Source: Asticcacaulis aquaticus (GTDB taxonomy: Bacteria > Pseudomonadota > Alphaproteobacteria > Caulobacterales > Caulobacteraceae). Taken from it: 64,000 nucleotides of DNA. The stretch covers positions 272,860 through 336,859 of the forward strand of contig NZ_JAQQKX010000002.1 in assembly GCF_028550415.1 (NCBI RefSeq). Direction: 5' to 3'. Position numbers and translations under genes: made by a program. Every line of letters starts with the position of its first letter. Position 1 is the stretch's first letter. The notes under the pieces were generated by a model. That model did not search any database and was not told the origin of the DNA. It saw nothing but the letters and a program-made list of their open reading frames with translations. This document shows positions 36,367 to 44,332 of the stretch, in pieces.

Positions 36367-36367
36367 T

Positions 36368-37090
36368 TTAAGTGCGCTTCGTCAGAAGCAAATTCAGTTC
36401 ACTGTTCCATTCCGTCGGCATCAGCAGAAACGGACTGGACCAACGCTTTTCAAGTTCGAAACAGCCGTCGAGCGCCTTCAGCAATTCGCGGTAATCGAAG
36501 CCCAGATGATGCGGGTAATATCCTCCGCTGGTGTCGAAGTCCACGCGGAACCGCTCGAACCGGATGTCGCGGCGCACGGCCTGCGCGATATGATTGCGGT
36601 CGGTGTCGAAGTCGTCGCGCCTCAGGCTCCGAAAACGCCCCTTCACCCACGCCGCCAGACCGATTTCGACCGGCACGCCGACGATCAGTACGCCATCATC
36701 TTTCAGGATACGGACCATGTGCGCCAGAGCTGTACGCGTCTCCTCCGGCGGCAGATGTTCGAACACTTCAAGGCAGAAGATCGCATCGGCGGACCCGTCG
36801 GCAATCTGCGCGGCATCATCCGTCAGAGTCACCCCCGGCATGGCGCCGATGTGCGCCTCGGCCTGAGCCCTAAGCAGCAGCGAAGGCTCGAAACCGACGA
36901 TGCGGGTATCGGGCAGCTTCCGGCGGATCACATAGGCCAGTTCGCCATCGCCCGCGCCGTAATCGACGATGGTTTCAGGCCGACGACGCCCCAGCAGGCC
37001 GACCGCATCCCTCAGGCGCTTGTTTTGCAGATAGCGCTTGAACGGGTTGGGATCTTGACGCGTGATCGCGGCGTAACTGAACTGGCTCAA
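36368..37090 (-). CDS. Class I SAM-dependent methyltransferase of unknown substrate
   Basis: A 240-residue methyltransferase. The SAM-binding motif is IVDYGAGDGELAYVI, motif II is GFEPSLL, and AIFCLEVFEHLPPEE then RILKDDGVLIVGVP form motifs III and IV. The C-terminal half (YYPHHLGFDYRELLKAL) resembles methyltransferases acting on small molecules or glycans. It overlaps metF by 4 bases and lies in the sahR-metF-metH(N) unit, so its role may be linked to SAM use. No substrate can be named. Confidence 0.85.
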   Translation of the reverse strand: MSQFSYAAITRQDPNPFKRYLQNKRLRDAVGLLGRRRPETIVDYGAGDGELAYVIRRKLPDTRIVGFEPSLLLRAQAEAHIGAMPGVTLTDDAAQIADGSADAIFCLEVFEHLPPEETRTALAHMVRILKDDGVLIVGVPVEIGLAAWVKGRFRSLRRDDFDTDRNHIAQAVRRDIRFERFRVDFDTSGGYYPHHLGFDYRELLKALDGCFELEKRWSSPFLLMPTEWNSELNLLLTKRT

Positions 37091-38016
37091 GACGGCTCCT
37101 TTAGGACCCTTTCCTTTAGACCGAGCACACGACAGATGGAATAGACCAGTTCGGCCCGATTGAGTGTATAGAAGTGGAAATTGGTCACGCCTTCGCGTTC
37201 CAGCCCCAGCACCTGCTCGACCGCCACCGCCGAGGCCAGCAACTTGCGCGTTTCGGCGTCGTCGTCGAGGCCCGCGAACAGCTCGCCCAGCCAGTCCGGA
37301 ATCGCCGCCTCGCAGGCAACGGCCATGCGGCGCAGGCCCTTGAAATTGGTCACCGGCATGATCCCCGGCGTCAGCTCGATCGGGATATTCGCCGCGGCCA
37401 CCGCGTCGCGGAAGCGCAGGAAGGTTTCCGGTTCGAAGAAAAACTGGCTGATGCCGCGCGTGGCGCCCGCATCGACCTTCTGACGCAGCACATCCAGATC
37501 GAAGTCGAGCGACGGCGATTGCGGATGCTTTTCCGGATAAACCCCGACACTGACCTCGAAGTCGCCAATGCGCCTGATGGCGGCGGTCAGCTCGGTGGCG
37601 TTCTGATAACCGTCGGCGCGCGGCACATACTGACCGTCGTGCAGGCCGGTCGGCGGGTCGCCGCGCAGGGCCACGATGTGGCGGACCCCGGCGTCCCAGT
37701 AGGCCTGAATAACCTCGTCGACCTCGTCGCGCGACGCCTCGACGCAGGTCAGGTGCGCGGCGGGCTTGAGGCCGGTTTCATCGAGGATGCGCTTGACCGT
37801 GCGGTGGGTGCGTTCGCGCGTCGAACCGCCCGCGCCATAGGTCACCGACACGAAGGACGGGCCCAGCGGTTCCAGGCGGCGGATGGCGCTCCACAGGGTT
37901 TGTTCCATCTCCTCCGTCTTGGGCGGGAAGAACTCGAAGGAGACGTTCAGGTGCGCGGCACCGGCACGAACCGAACGGGCGATGGAGGATTGGACGAAGG
38001 ACGGCGGCGGGGACAT
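37087..38016 (-). CDS. metF: 5,10-Methylenetetrahydrofolate reductase MetF
   Basis: FAD-dependent reductase of 309 residues that makes 5-methyl-THF, the methyl donor of MetH. Family blocks are NVSFEFFPPKTEEMEQTLW with the catalytic Glu, SVTYGAGGSTRERT, AHLTC, HIVALRGDPP and FFFEPETFLRF. It follows sahR by 15 bases and overlaps the methyltransferase gene. Its position with metH(N) is the usual arrangement in this group of bacteria. Confidence 0.96.
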   Translation of the reverse strand: MSPPPSFVQSSIARSVRAGAAHLNVSFEFFPPKTEEMEQTLWSAIRRLEPLGPSFVSVTYGAGGSTRERTHRTVKRILDETGLKPAAHLTCVEASRDEVDEVIQAYWDAGVRHIVALRGDPPTGLHDGQYVPRADGYQNATELTAAIRRIGDFEVSVGVYPEKHPQSPSLDFDLDVLRQKVDAGATRGISQFFFEPETFLRFRDAVAAANIPIELTPGIMPVTNFKGLRRMAVACEAAIPDWLGELFAGLDDDAETRKLLASAVAVEQVLGLEREGVTNFHFYTLNRAELVYSICRVLGLKERVLKEPS

Positions 38017-38031
38017 AAGCGTTTCTCAGTA

Positions 38032-38988
38032 TTAGTTATCTTTGTGCATCAGCCAGATGCGAACGGTGAGGCCGGGTTCGGCGTGGGGTGGCAACGACAG
38101 GCTTTGGGTCAGCCTCAGACCAGCGGTCTTATGCCAGTGATCCATGTCGTCGTCACCGATCCCCAGACGCCGGTGCTGGTATTCGTCGCGCATGACTTCC
38201 AGCCGGTGGGGGGCGAAATCGACGATCAGCAGTCGCCCGCCCGGACGCAGCAGACGCGCCGCTTCCTTCAGCGCCTGACCGGGGTCGGACAGGAAATGCA
38301 GGACCTGATGGATGATGACCAGATCGGCGCTCTGCCCGTTGAGGCGCGTCGAGGTGATGTCGCCATGGCGGAACTCGATACCGCTCAGGCCGCTTTCCTT
38401 GGTCCGGGCGCGGGCGATATTGAGCATCTGCTGAGACAGGTCGAGCCCGATGGCGTTTTTCGCCTTGGACGCCAGAAGACTGAGCATCCGGCCGGAACCG
38501 GTGCCGAGATCGATCACCGTTTCGACCGGCGCATCGCCGACAATACGCACCAAAGCCGCTTCGACCTCGCCATCGTCGACATAGTGCGAACGGATCTGAT
38601 CCCAGACCGGGGCGATGTTTTCGAAATAGCCCTGGGCGGCCTCAAGGCGCTGCCCGCGCACCTCTTCGAGCGCCCTCAGATCGCCGCCATCCTCGTCGCC
38701 CAGCGCCGCCAGCACGGCATCGACCAGCGGCGTCAAAGCAGCGTTTTCGCTCAGGCGGTAAAAGACCCACGCCCCGTCGGGAAAGCGGTCGATGACGCCC
38801 GCTTCGCTCATGAGTTTAAGATGACGCGAAATACGTGGCTGGCTCTGATGCAGAATATGAACCAATTCCATGACAGACAGCTCTTCATGCGCTAAAAGAC
38901 GCAACAGCCGCAGACGCGTGGGCTCTCCCACGGCCTTGAGGACCTCCAGCAGGGCGGCCTGACCCAGAATGGTATTGCTTGTCGTCAT
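38032..38988 (-). CDS. sahR: SahR-like regulator: ArsR-type HTH fused to a SAM-methyltransferase-like domain
   Basis: A 318-residue protein. Residues about 10-85 are an ArsR winged helix (VGEPTRLRLLRLLAHEELSV, then QSQPRISRHLKLM). Residues about 120-300 are a methyltransferase fold (VIDLGTGSGRMLSLL, AIGLDLSQQML, RLLRPGGRLLIVDFAP). This is the architecture of SahR, which senses S-adenosylhomocysteine and represses methionine-cycle genes in Proteobacteria. The start ATG 38988 lies 6 bases from a perfect 20-base palindrome, so it very likely represses itself and metF-metH(N). Calling it SahR is inference from architecture and context. Confidence 0.85.
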   Translation of the reverse strand: MTTSNTILGQAALLEVLKAVGEPTRLRLLRLLAHEELSVMELVHILHQSQPRISRHLKLMSEAGVIDRFPDGAWVFYRLSENAALTPLVDAVLAALGDEDGGDLRALEEVRGQRLEAAQGYFENIAPVWDQIRSHYVDDGEVEAALVRIVGDAPVETVIDLGTGSGRMLSLLASKAKNAIGLDLSQQMLNIARARTKESGLSGIEFRHGDITSTRLNGQSADLVIIHQVLHFLSDPGQALKEAARLLRPGGRLLIVDFAPHRLEVMRDEYQHRRLGIGDDDMDHWHKTAGLRLTQSLSLPPHAEPGLTVRIWLMHKDN

Positions 38989-38994
38989 ATAACG

Positions 38995-39014
38995 ACATAA
39001 AGATATCTTTATGT
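38995..39014. promoter_or_regulatory. Perfect 20-base palindrome, probable SahR operator
   Basis: ACATAAAGATATCTTTATGT is a perfect palindrome immediately before the sahR start codon. AT-rich palindromes of this kind are the reported SahR/ArsR-type operators of methionine-cycle genes. It would block transcription of sahR-metF-methyltransferase-metH(N). No other copy is seen near metH(C). Confidence 0.8.
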
Positions 39015-39145
39015 GAATTTGCAAGCCTTAAATACGGTTTAGCCCGCAAAAACGGCCTGCGACACGATTACACATGGCTAAGGGGCCGTGTCAGGCCTAA
39101 ATACTACAGTATATTAGTCAGGTATTCGACCTGCGGAGTCCGATA

Positions 39146-39511
39146 ATGCTGCCCGAAAAAGCCACCCTATGGACCGCCGTCAAGCGCGGCCTGCAGCGCA
39201 AGTGCCCGGCCTGTGGTGAAGGACGCGCCTTCCGGGCCTATCTGAAGATCGTCGATCAGTGCGACCATTGCCAGACCCCGCTGGGCCTTTATCCGTGCGA
39301 CGACGGCCCGGCCTATATCACCATGCTGCTGGTCGGTCACATCGTCATCGGCCCCCTGTTCGCGCTCGACTTTTTCTGGAAATACCCGCTGGGGATCGTC
39401 ATTCCCATTACGCTGGTCGCGCTCGGCCTTCTGACCCTCGTTGTCCTGCCCTTCGTCAAGGGCGGCTTTCTGGGGCTGATCTGGCACCACGGACTGAGAC
39501 AGAGGCGGTAG
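39146..39511 (+). CDS. DUF983 family membrane protein
   Basis: A 121-residue protein. A zinc-ribbon-like segment (KCPACGEGRAF and QCDHCQTPLG) precedes two membrane helices (ITMLLVGHIVIGPLFALDFF and VIPITLVALGLLTLVVLPFV). This is the DUF983 pattern; members are often found near cytochrome oxidase assembly genes, but none are adjacent here. It is divergent from sahR. Confidence 0.85.
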   Translation: MLPEKATLWTAVKRGLQRKCPACGEGRAFRAYLKIVDQCDHCQTPLGLYPCDDGPAYITMLLVGHIVIGPLFALDFFWKYPLGIVIPITLVALGLLTLVVLPFVKGGFLGLIWHHGLRQRR

Positions 39512-39633
39512 GTGCCCTGCCACGGCTGAGGTAAAACTTTCGGCATCAATCTTGACATAGCGTCGTCATGGCGCGAACCCTTTGGCCGGCGGGGATAGAG
39601 TCTCCGCCCTACCCAGAGAGAACGGAGGCCCAG

Positions 39634-39816
39634 ATGGCGCACAAGTTTGAAATCAAGAAGAACAAGGCCGGCGAATTCGTCGCCTACTTCAAGTACAATT
39701 CCGAGACCATTTTCTGGACCGAAGGCTACGCCTCGAAGGCTTCGGCAAAAAACGCCATCGAGTCCATCAAGAAGAACGGCCCGGCGGCCGAAACCGAAGA
39801 CAATTCGGATCAGTAA
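39634..39816 (+). CDS. YegP-like DUF1508 protein
   Basis: A 60-residue protein starting MAHKFEIKKNKAGEFVAYFK, with SETIFWTEGYASKASAKNAI following. This matches the DUF1508 (YegP) repeat, here as a single unit, whereas E. coli YegP has two. Some relatives are induced by stress; the function is unknown. GGAGG precedes the ATG and a strong terminator follows the stop codon. Confidence 0.88.
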   Translation: MAHKFEIKKNKAGEFVAYFKYNSETIFWTEGYASKASAKNAIESIKKNGPAAETEDNSDQ

Positions 39817-39837
39817 GATTTTTACTGTCTCATAAAG

Positions 39838-39875
39838 AAAAAGCGGCCGGAACCGGGTTCCGCGCCGCTTTTTTT
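39838..39875 (+). terminator. Rho-independent terminator after the DUF1508 gene
   Basis: A long stem (AAAAAGCGGC with GCCGCTTTTT, and inner CGGAAC with GTTCCG, one bulge) is followed by a run of T residues. Confidence 0.85.
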
Positions 39876-39894
39876 ATTCGCAAACACGCGCGCC

Positions 39895-40152
39895 TCACAC
39901 CATGTTGAGCGTTTCGCGCACGATGGCGATGGAGCCCTCGGACTCTTCGGTGCAATCCAGCGACAGGCGGTCGATCTCTTCCTGAGCAAAGCTTTTGAAC
40001 AGCAACGCCGCCTGAGGCGACAGGGCCATCAGGGTGCGCGCCGAAGCCCGAGCCAGAGCCAGGGAGGCGTCAAGATCGACAAGATTGGCAGTATCGCGCG
40101 CGACAGCCAGAGCATAGAGGCGCGATGCCGCGTTCGGGGAGGAATCGGGCAT
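39895..40152 (-). CDS. Small protein of unknown function
   Basis: An 85-residue acidic, probably all-helical protein from ATG 40152 (MPDSSPNAASRLYALAVARD); an ATG two codons upstream is an alternative. It has repeated Ala/Leu-rich helices (LDASLALARASARTLMALSP) and ends RETLNMV. No family is recognised and the ribosome site is weak. Its stop lies about 20 bases from the DUF1508 terminator. Codon usage looks like the neighbours, which supports it as a gene. Confidence 0.55.
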   Translation of the reverse strand: MPDSSPNAASRLYALAVARDTANLVDLDASLALARASARTLMALSPQAALLFKSFAQEEIDRLSLDCTEESEGSIAIVRETLNMV

Positions 40153-40625
40153 GGTCATATCTTTTTGAAGGGGATGGTCGAGATACACGACGGCCATGGC
40201 ACAAACACACACGCCGCCGCCTTACACACTTTACTGGCACGCCATCGAAACCTGTTCGGCCCCAAAGCGCTAAACACACATTGAACGCTCTATATAGCGC
40301 CGACGCGTTAAAAATCCAGACCGGGCACAGGTTACCGCAGCCGCCAACCAAGTCAACAACTACTTGAATTCATTATGAAAATATCAAATAGACGCAATTT
40401 TTTGCACGATGCCCGGCATAATAGGGATCGTTTCCGATGATATCGCTAACCGGTGGGAAAATTTACGCGCATTTGCACATTTATAGCGCACATAACGCGC
40501 AAAATACCGCCCCTCAACCCTGAGGAACGGCAACAAACGTCGTGAAGGACACGCGATGTTTCAGACTTCGCATGTCCTTCACGACCGGTCAAGCCATATT
40601 GTGAGAACGCCTCTCACCTTTTGGA
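40153..40625. other. Long AT-richer intergenic region with one strong hairpin
   Basis: This 470-base gap is more AT-rich than its surroundings in its middle part (about 40350-40480). No supported reading frame is present. It holds the near-perfect inverted repeat at 40539-40585 and probably the promoter of the 39895-40152 gene. Confidence 0.5.
40539..40585. repeat. 18-base inverted repeat with 11-base loop
   Basis: GTCGTGAAGGACACGCGA pairs with TCGCATGTCCTTCACGAC over 18 positions with one C-A mismatch. No T-run follows on either strand, so it is not a typical terminator. It lies about 40 bases downstream of the DUF937 gene stop codon (minus strand). Confidence 0.75.
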
Positions 40626-41000
40626 TCAGCCCTTGAACAGTCCGCCCAGCACATTGCCGACCGCGTCACCCAGACCCGCCGGAAGCTGGCCGCCCGGCGT
40701 CAGCTTGTCGATAAAGCCCGGCAGCATATCGGCCACCTGTGATGGATCGACACCGATGGCCGCAGCAATGCCCTTGACCTGCTCGGACCCCAGCACGCCC
40801 TGAAGCTGATCGAGCGAAATCGGCAGGTTCTGGCCATTGCCGATCCACGACTGCACGGCATCGCCGAGGCCGCCCTGCGACAGCTGACCGACAAGCCCCT
40901 CAAGGCCGCCATCGCCGAAGCTGGAGGTCAGCTTGCCGATATCCAGCCCGCCGACACTCTCGCCGCTCAGGCCACCCAGAATTCCGTTCAACAGGCTCAT
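40626..41000 (-). CDS. DUF937/YidB-like protein
   Basis: A 124-residue Gly/Leu-rich protein starting MSLLNGILGGLSGESVG. The pattern of GGLEGLVGQLSQGGLGDAVQ, SWIGNG and the central ISLDQLQGVLG then GVDPSQVADMLPGFIDKLTP identifies the DUF937 (YidB) family of unknown function. ATG 41000 has GGAGGGCGAG upstream. The protein is small and helical, with no signal peptide. The gene is downstream of ppa on the same strand but separated from it by a terminator. Confidence 0.88.
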   Translation of the reverse strand: MSLLNGILGGLSGESVGGLDIGKLTSSFGDGGLEGLVGQLSQGGLGDAVQSWIGNGQNLPISLDQLQGVLGSEQVKGIAAAIGVDPSQVADMLPGFIDKLTPGGQLPAGLGDAVGNVLGGLFKG

Positions 41001-41065
41001 CTCGCCCTCCATCAAAAATCCACAAAGGCAGAGTAGCAGATTTACGCGAGAGGTAATCCTGAAAA

Positions 41066-41096
41066 CAAAAAAACCTGCGCCGTTAAGCGCAGGTTT
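41066..41096 (-). terminator. Rho-independent terminator of ppa
   Basis: On the minus strand, AAACCTGCGC and GCGCAGGTTT pair around a 6-base loop, followed by seven or more T. It ends the ppa transcript before the DUF937 gene. Confidence 0.85.
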
Positions 41097-41120
41097 CATG
41101 TAACCGTCATATCAGAGGTA

Positions 41121-41657
41121 TTAGCCGATCTTCTTGGCCAGACGTTCCTGACCTTCGCGGATCAGCTGCGCCGCCTTGTCCGGGTCGCCCCAGCCAAGAA
41201 CGGTCGTCTTCTTGTTCTTTTCCAGATCCTTGTAGTGCTGGAAGAAGTGCTGAATCTGCTCGATCAGGATGGCGGGCATCTGACGATAGCTCGACACGTC
41301 CGTATAGAAGGGGTGCAACTTGTCGACCGGCACGGCCAGAATCTTTTCGTCCTGACCCGCCTCGTCTTCCATCAGCAGCACGCCGATCGGGCGCGAACGG
41401 ATGACGACACCCGGATAGACCGGCACGGGACCGACCACCAGCACGTCGCACGGATCGCCGTCGTCGGCCAGGGTGTGCGGAATGAAGCCGTAGTTACCCG
41501 GATAGAACATCGAGGTGTACAGGAAGCGGTCGACGAACAGCGCGCCGGAATCCTTGTCCAGTTCGTACTTGACGGGCATGCCGCCGGCCGGGATTTCGAT
41601 GACGGCGTGGAAATCCCACGGAGCGTTCGGGCCGATGGAAATCTTATCGAGATTCAT
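41121..41657 (-). CDS. ppa: Inorganic pyrophosphatase (family I)
   Basis: Soluble 178-residue enzyme that hydrolyses pyrophosphate and so drives biosynthesis forward. The signature DDGDPCDVLVV, the metal-binding aspartates (DEAGQDEKILAVP) and YPGNYGFIPHTLADD are all present. The length matches bacterial family I enzymes. It has its own terminator and is divergent from the DUF599 gene. Confidence 0.97.
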   Translation of the reverse strand: MNLDKISIGPNAPWDFHAVIEIPAGGMPVKYELDKDSGALFVDRFLYTSMFYPGNYGFIPHTLADDGDPCDVLVVGPVPVYPGVVIRSRPIGVLLMEDEAGQDEKILAVPVDKLHPFYTDVSSYRQMPAILIEQIQHFFQHYKDLEKNKKTTVLGWGDPDKAAQLIREGQERLAKKIG

Positions 41658-41870
41658 GAGATGTCTTTTTTAATGGCATTTTGGTGAAACTTGGCCGTTG
41701 TCATAAGCGTTCGACGCTTTTCGCACAAGCGAAGACTGCCCGAAATTTTTCGCACTTTGCTACAATTCGTTACAGAACGGGCATTTAGGTCCGAAATTAC
41801 GTCTTGTCAGGCGAATCAGGGCATTGCAGTTTGAACGGAAAACACGCGCCGGTTTGCGGGGAGATTACGC

Positions 41871-42698
41871 ATGAATCTGATCATAAAACTGTTCGGAAGC
41901 TGGCAGGATTTCGCCGCCCTGATCGTCTTCATCTGCTGCTGGCTCGGCTACGAGCCCGTCGTCAAGCGGGTCTCTCAGAAGTCGGGCGTCATCTTCAAGG
42001 ACCTGACCATCGTGCGCCGCGCCTGGATGAAGGAAATGGTCATCCGCTCGTTCAAGCTCTACGACTCCAACCTGATCGGGCACGGTGTCAATTCGATGAG
42101 CTTCTTCGCGTCGGCCAACCTCATCCTGATTGCGGCGGTCGCGGGCGCCATCTTTACCGAAGACCTGTCCTATACCAGCGTCCACGCCCTGGGGATCGAC
42201 ACCTCGTCCTCCGCCCTGTTCCTGATGAAATTCGGCCTCGTCATCGTCTGTCTGGCGCGCGGTCTTCTGAATTTCATCTGGGCCTTGCGCCAGACGAACT
42301 ACGCCGTGGCCGCCATGGGGGCCATTCCGGAAAACGTCGATGAAAAGACCGGACAGGAATTCAGCGCCGCCGTCTCGGACATTTTCGAGCCCGCCATGTC
42401 GAACTTCTCGCAGGGCGTTCGCGGCTACTATTTCTCGCTGGCCGCCGCCGCGTGGCTGTTCGGCCCCATCCCTCTGGCCATTGCCAGTATCGGGGCCACC
42501 ATTCTGCTGGCGTGGCGGCAGTCGCGCTCGCAGGCGGCACGCGGTCTGCGCCGGATGCGCGAACTGCTCGAAGACCATCCGTATCCGACGCGCACCCGCC
42601 CCATCTACGATGGCCTGAAAGACATCGATGCGGAGACCGATACCGCAGCGCAACCCGGCGCGCCCGAAAATGAAAACGCCAGCGGAAAAAGCGTTTAA
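41871..42698 (+). CDS. DUF599 family membrane protein
   Basis: A 275-residue inner-membrane protein with four predicted helices, near 15-30, 75-95, 112-135 and 190-215. The pattern IRSFKLYDSNLIGHGVNSMSFFASANLILIA is the DUF599 hallmark. The C-terminal tail is charged, with PYPTRTRPIYDGL. The function is unknown. The start ATG 41871 has GGGGAG upstream. A candidate small RNA or long 3' UTR follows it. Confidence 0.85.
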   Translation: MNLIIKLFGSWQDFAALIVFICCWLGYEPVVKRVSQKSGVIFKDLTIVRRAWMKEMVIRSFKLYDSNLIGHGVNSMSFFASANLILIAAVAGAIFTEDLSYTSVHALGIDTSSSALFLMKFGLVIVCLARGLLNFIWALRQTNYAVAAMGAIPENVDEKTGQEFSAAVSDIFEPAMSNFSQGVRGYYFSLAAAAWLFGPIPLAIASIGATILLAWRQSRSQAARGLRRMRELLEDHPYPTRTRPIYDGLKDIDAETDTAAQPGAPENENASGKSV

Positions 42699-42799
42699 CA
42701 AATAAAAATAAGCCATTCTCACGAAAATAATGGTTCCATACGGAACGATTGTAACCATACGTGATCATACAAATCTGTTTTTGCGCTTGCTAAATGTCG

Positions 42800-42906
42800 C
42801 ACCGCAAACTACATTCAACTTGTTCGACGTTGTTACGTCGATTGCCCTTCCTGGGCGTTTCCTCCCTGTAGACTTTTGCCGCGCTCGTGTAGCGCGGCTT
42901 TTTTTT
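42800..42906 (+). ncRNA. Candidate small RNA (or 3'-UTR RNA) with C-rich loops
   Basis: Downstream of the DUF599 gene are CGACGT-TGTT-ACGTCG (42825-42840), GCCC-TTCCT-GGGC (42844-42856), an unpaired TTTCCTCCCTG and a strong Rho-independent terminator. C/U-rich loops complementary to Shine-Dalgarno sequences are common in alphaproteobacterial small RNAs. The 5' end and promoter are not identified, so the left coordinate is approximate. Confidence 0.45.
42878..42906 (+). terminator. Rho-independent terminator of the candidate small RNA or DUF599 transcript
   Basis: GCCGCGCT, a 5-base loop and AGCGCGGC are followed by eight T. It lies 12 bases before the stop codon of the convergent N-formylglutamate amidohydrolase gene. 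Confidence 0.88.
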
Positions 42907-42917
42907 GCTTTATTGGC

Positions 42918-43799
42918 CTACCCCGCCGTCAGCCGGACTTTCAGCGCCGCGATCAACGCCGTCAGGGCCGACATCACCTTATCCGCCGTCGGCAGCAGAG
43001 TCAGGGATGCCTCGTCCATATAGAGACCGCGATTGATCTCGATCTGGAGCGCCTCGACGCCCTTGTGGCGGTCGGCATAGTGCTCCAGCGTATAGCCTCC
43101 GGCAAACGGGTGGTTCAGCGCGACGCGGAACCCCCGCCCCTCCAGCGCCCGCCGCACGAACCCCGTCAGTTCCGGCGAACACGCCTCGCCGTGCAGATCG
43201 CCAAGCACAATATCGGCCAGGGCACCCGCCCCCCCCGGTGCGTTGCGCAGCGTCCCCGAGGGCATGGAATGCCAGTCGATCAGGACCACGCGCCCATGCG
43301 CTGCCCGCGCCTCGCTCATGGCCGTCTGCAAGGCGCGATGATAGGGACCGTGCACCTGAGTCAGGCGCACCATGGCTTCGGCATAGGTCAGGGGCCGGGT
43401 ATGGATTTCGGTCTGCCCCGACAGGCAGCGCGGGATGACGCCGTAACCGGACTTGACGCGCAAAGTATGGCTGAGGCTGCCCTTGGGCAGCGGCCCCTTG
43501 ATCAGGCGCGGGTCCAGTTCGAGCGGATGACGATTCACATCGACATAGGCCCGCCCGTAATTGCCGCGCACGGCCCACACCCCGTCCAGCGCCTCGAAGC
43601 CGATCAGCCGGTCGACAAAGGCGTCTTCGGTCGAGCGCAGACGCCGGACATCGAAAGGCGTCGCCGCAATGAAGGCCTCGGGCAGGTAGCAGCCGGAATG
43701 CGGCACCCCGAACACGAGCCCGCATCCGGCCCCTTCCGGCCGGCGCAGATCGACGGCGGGGGGCGCATCGGCAAAGCTGTGGAGACTATCGGACGACAT
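42918..43799 (-). CDS. N-formylglutamate amidohydrolase family protein
   Basis: A 293-residue zinc hydrolase of the FGase family, which releases formate from N-formylglutamate in histidine breakdown. VFGVPHSGCYLPEAF, NRHPLELDPRLI and IDWHSMPSG contain the metal-binding and catalytic residues. The start is taken at ATG 43799 (MSSDSLHSF); a long upstream extension overlaps the cpdR promoter region and is unlikely. No other hut genes are present, so a true role in histidine use is uncertain. It is divergent from cpdR. Confidence 0.88.
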   Translation of the reverse strand: MSSDSLHSFADAPPAVDLRRPEGAGCGLVFGVPHSGCYLPEAFIAATPFDVRRLRSTEDAFVDRLIGFEALDGVWAVRGNYGRAYVDVNRHPLELDPRLIKGPLPKGSLSHTLRVKSGYGVIPRCLSGQTEIHTRPLTYAEAMVRLTQVHGPYHRALQTAMSEARAAHGRVVLIDWHSMPSGTLRNAPGGAGALADIVLGDLHGEACSPELTGFVRRALEGRGFRVALNHPFAGGYTLEHYADRHKGVEALQIEINRGLYMDEASLTLLPTADKVMSALTALIAALKVRLTAG

Positions 43800-43962
43800 T
43801 AAGGGTTTGATAGGACATATCTGCGCTTTCTTCACCCCTAATTTACACTCCGTCCATAATGATCTAGTCTCAAATGACGGGGCTGGCGGTTCCGCGGCGC
43901 TTTTGAACGCGCTGGGCACCGCGAACGTTTTTCATGACTACCGTGCAGGTAAACGAGGGCTT

Positions 43963-44319
43963 ATGACCAAGATTCTTCTGGCCGAAGACGAAGATTCCGT
44001 CCGCAGCTTCCTGACGCGCGCCCTGCAACGCGCAGGCTACGACGTCATCAGCTGCCCCGACGGCGACACCGCCATCGAAGCGCTGGATAACGGGCCGTTC
44101 GATCTGCTGCTGACCGATATCGTCATGCCCGGGGCCGACGGCATCGAGGTGGCCAAGATCGCCTCTCAGCGCCAGCCGGGCCTGAAGATCATGTTCATCA
44201 CCGGCTTCGCCGCCGTCGCGCTGAACGCTCAGAAGGCATCACCCGAAGCCAAGGTGCTGGAAAAGCCGGTCCATCTGCGCGAGATCGTGACCGAGGTCGA
44301 GCGTCTCATCGCTGCCTGA
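43963..44319 (+). CDS. cpdR: Cell-cycle response regulator CpdR
   Basis: Single-domain receiver of 118 residues. ILLAEDEDSVRSFL at the start, the phospho-acceptor Asp52 in LLLTDIVMPGADGIE, and KIMFITGFAAVAL are very close to Caulobacter CpdR. When unphosphorylated, CpdR brings ClpXP and its substrates to the cell pole and so times CtrA degradation; CckA-ChpT phosphorylation turns it off. The start ATG 43963 has GAGGG upstream; an upstream frame extension lacks receiver similarity. Neither CckA nor ChpT is in this window. Confidence 0.9.
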   Translation: MTKILLAEDEDSVRSFLTRALQRAGYDVISCPDGDTAIEALDNGPFDLLLTDIVMPGADGIEVAKIASQRQPGLKIMFITGFAAVALNAQKASPEAKVLEKPVHLREIVTEVERLIAA

Positions 44320-44332
44320 TCAGGGGCCGCCC

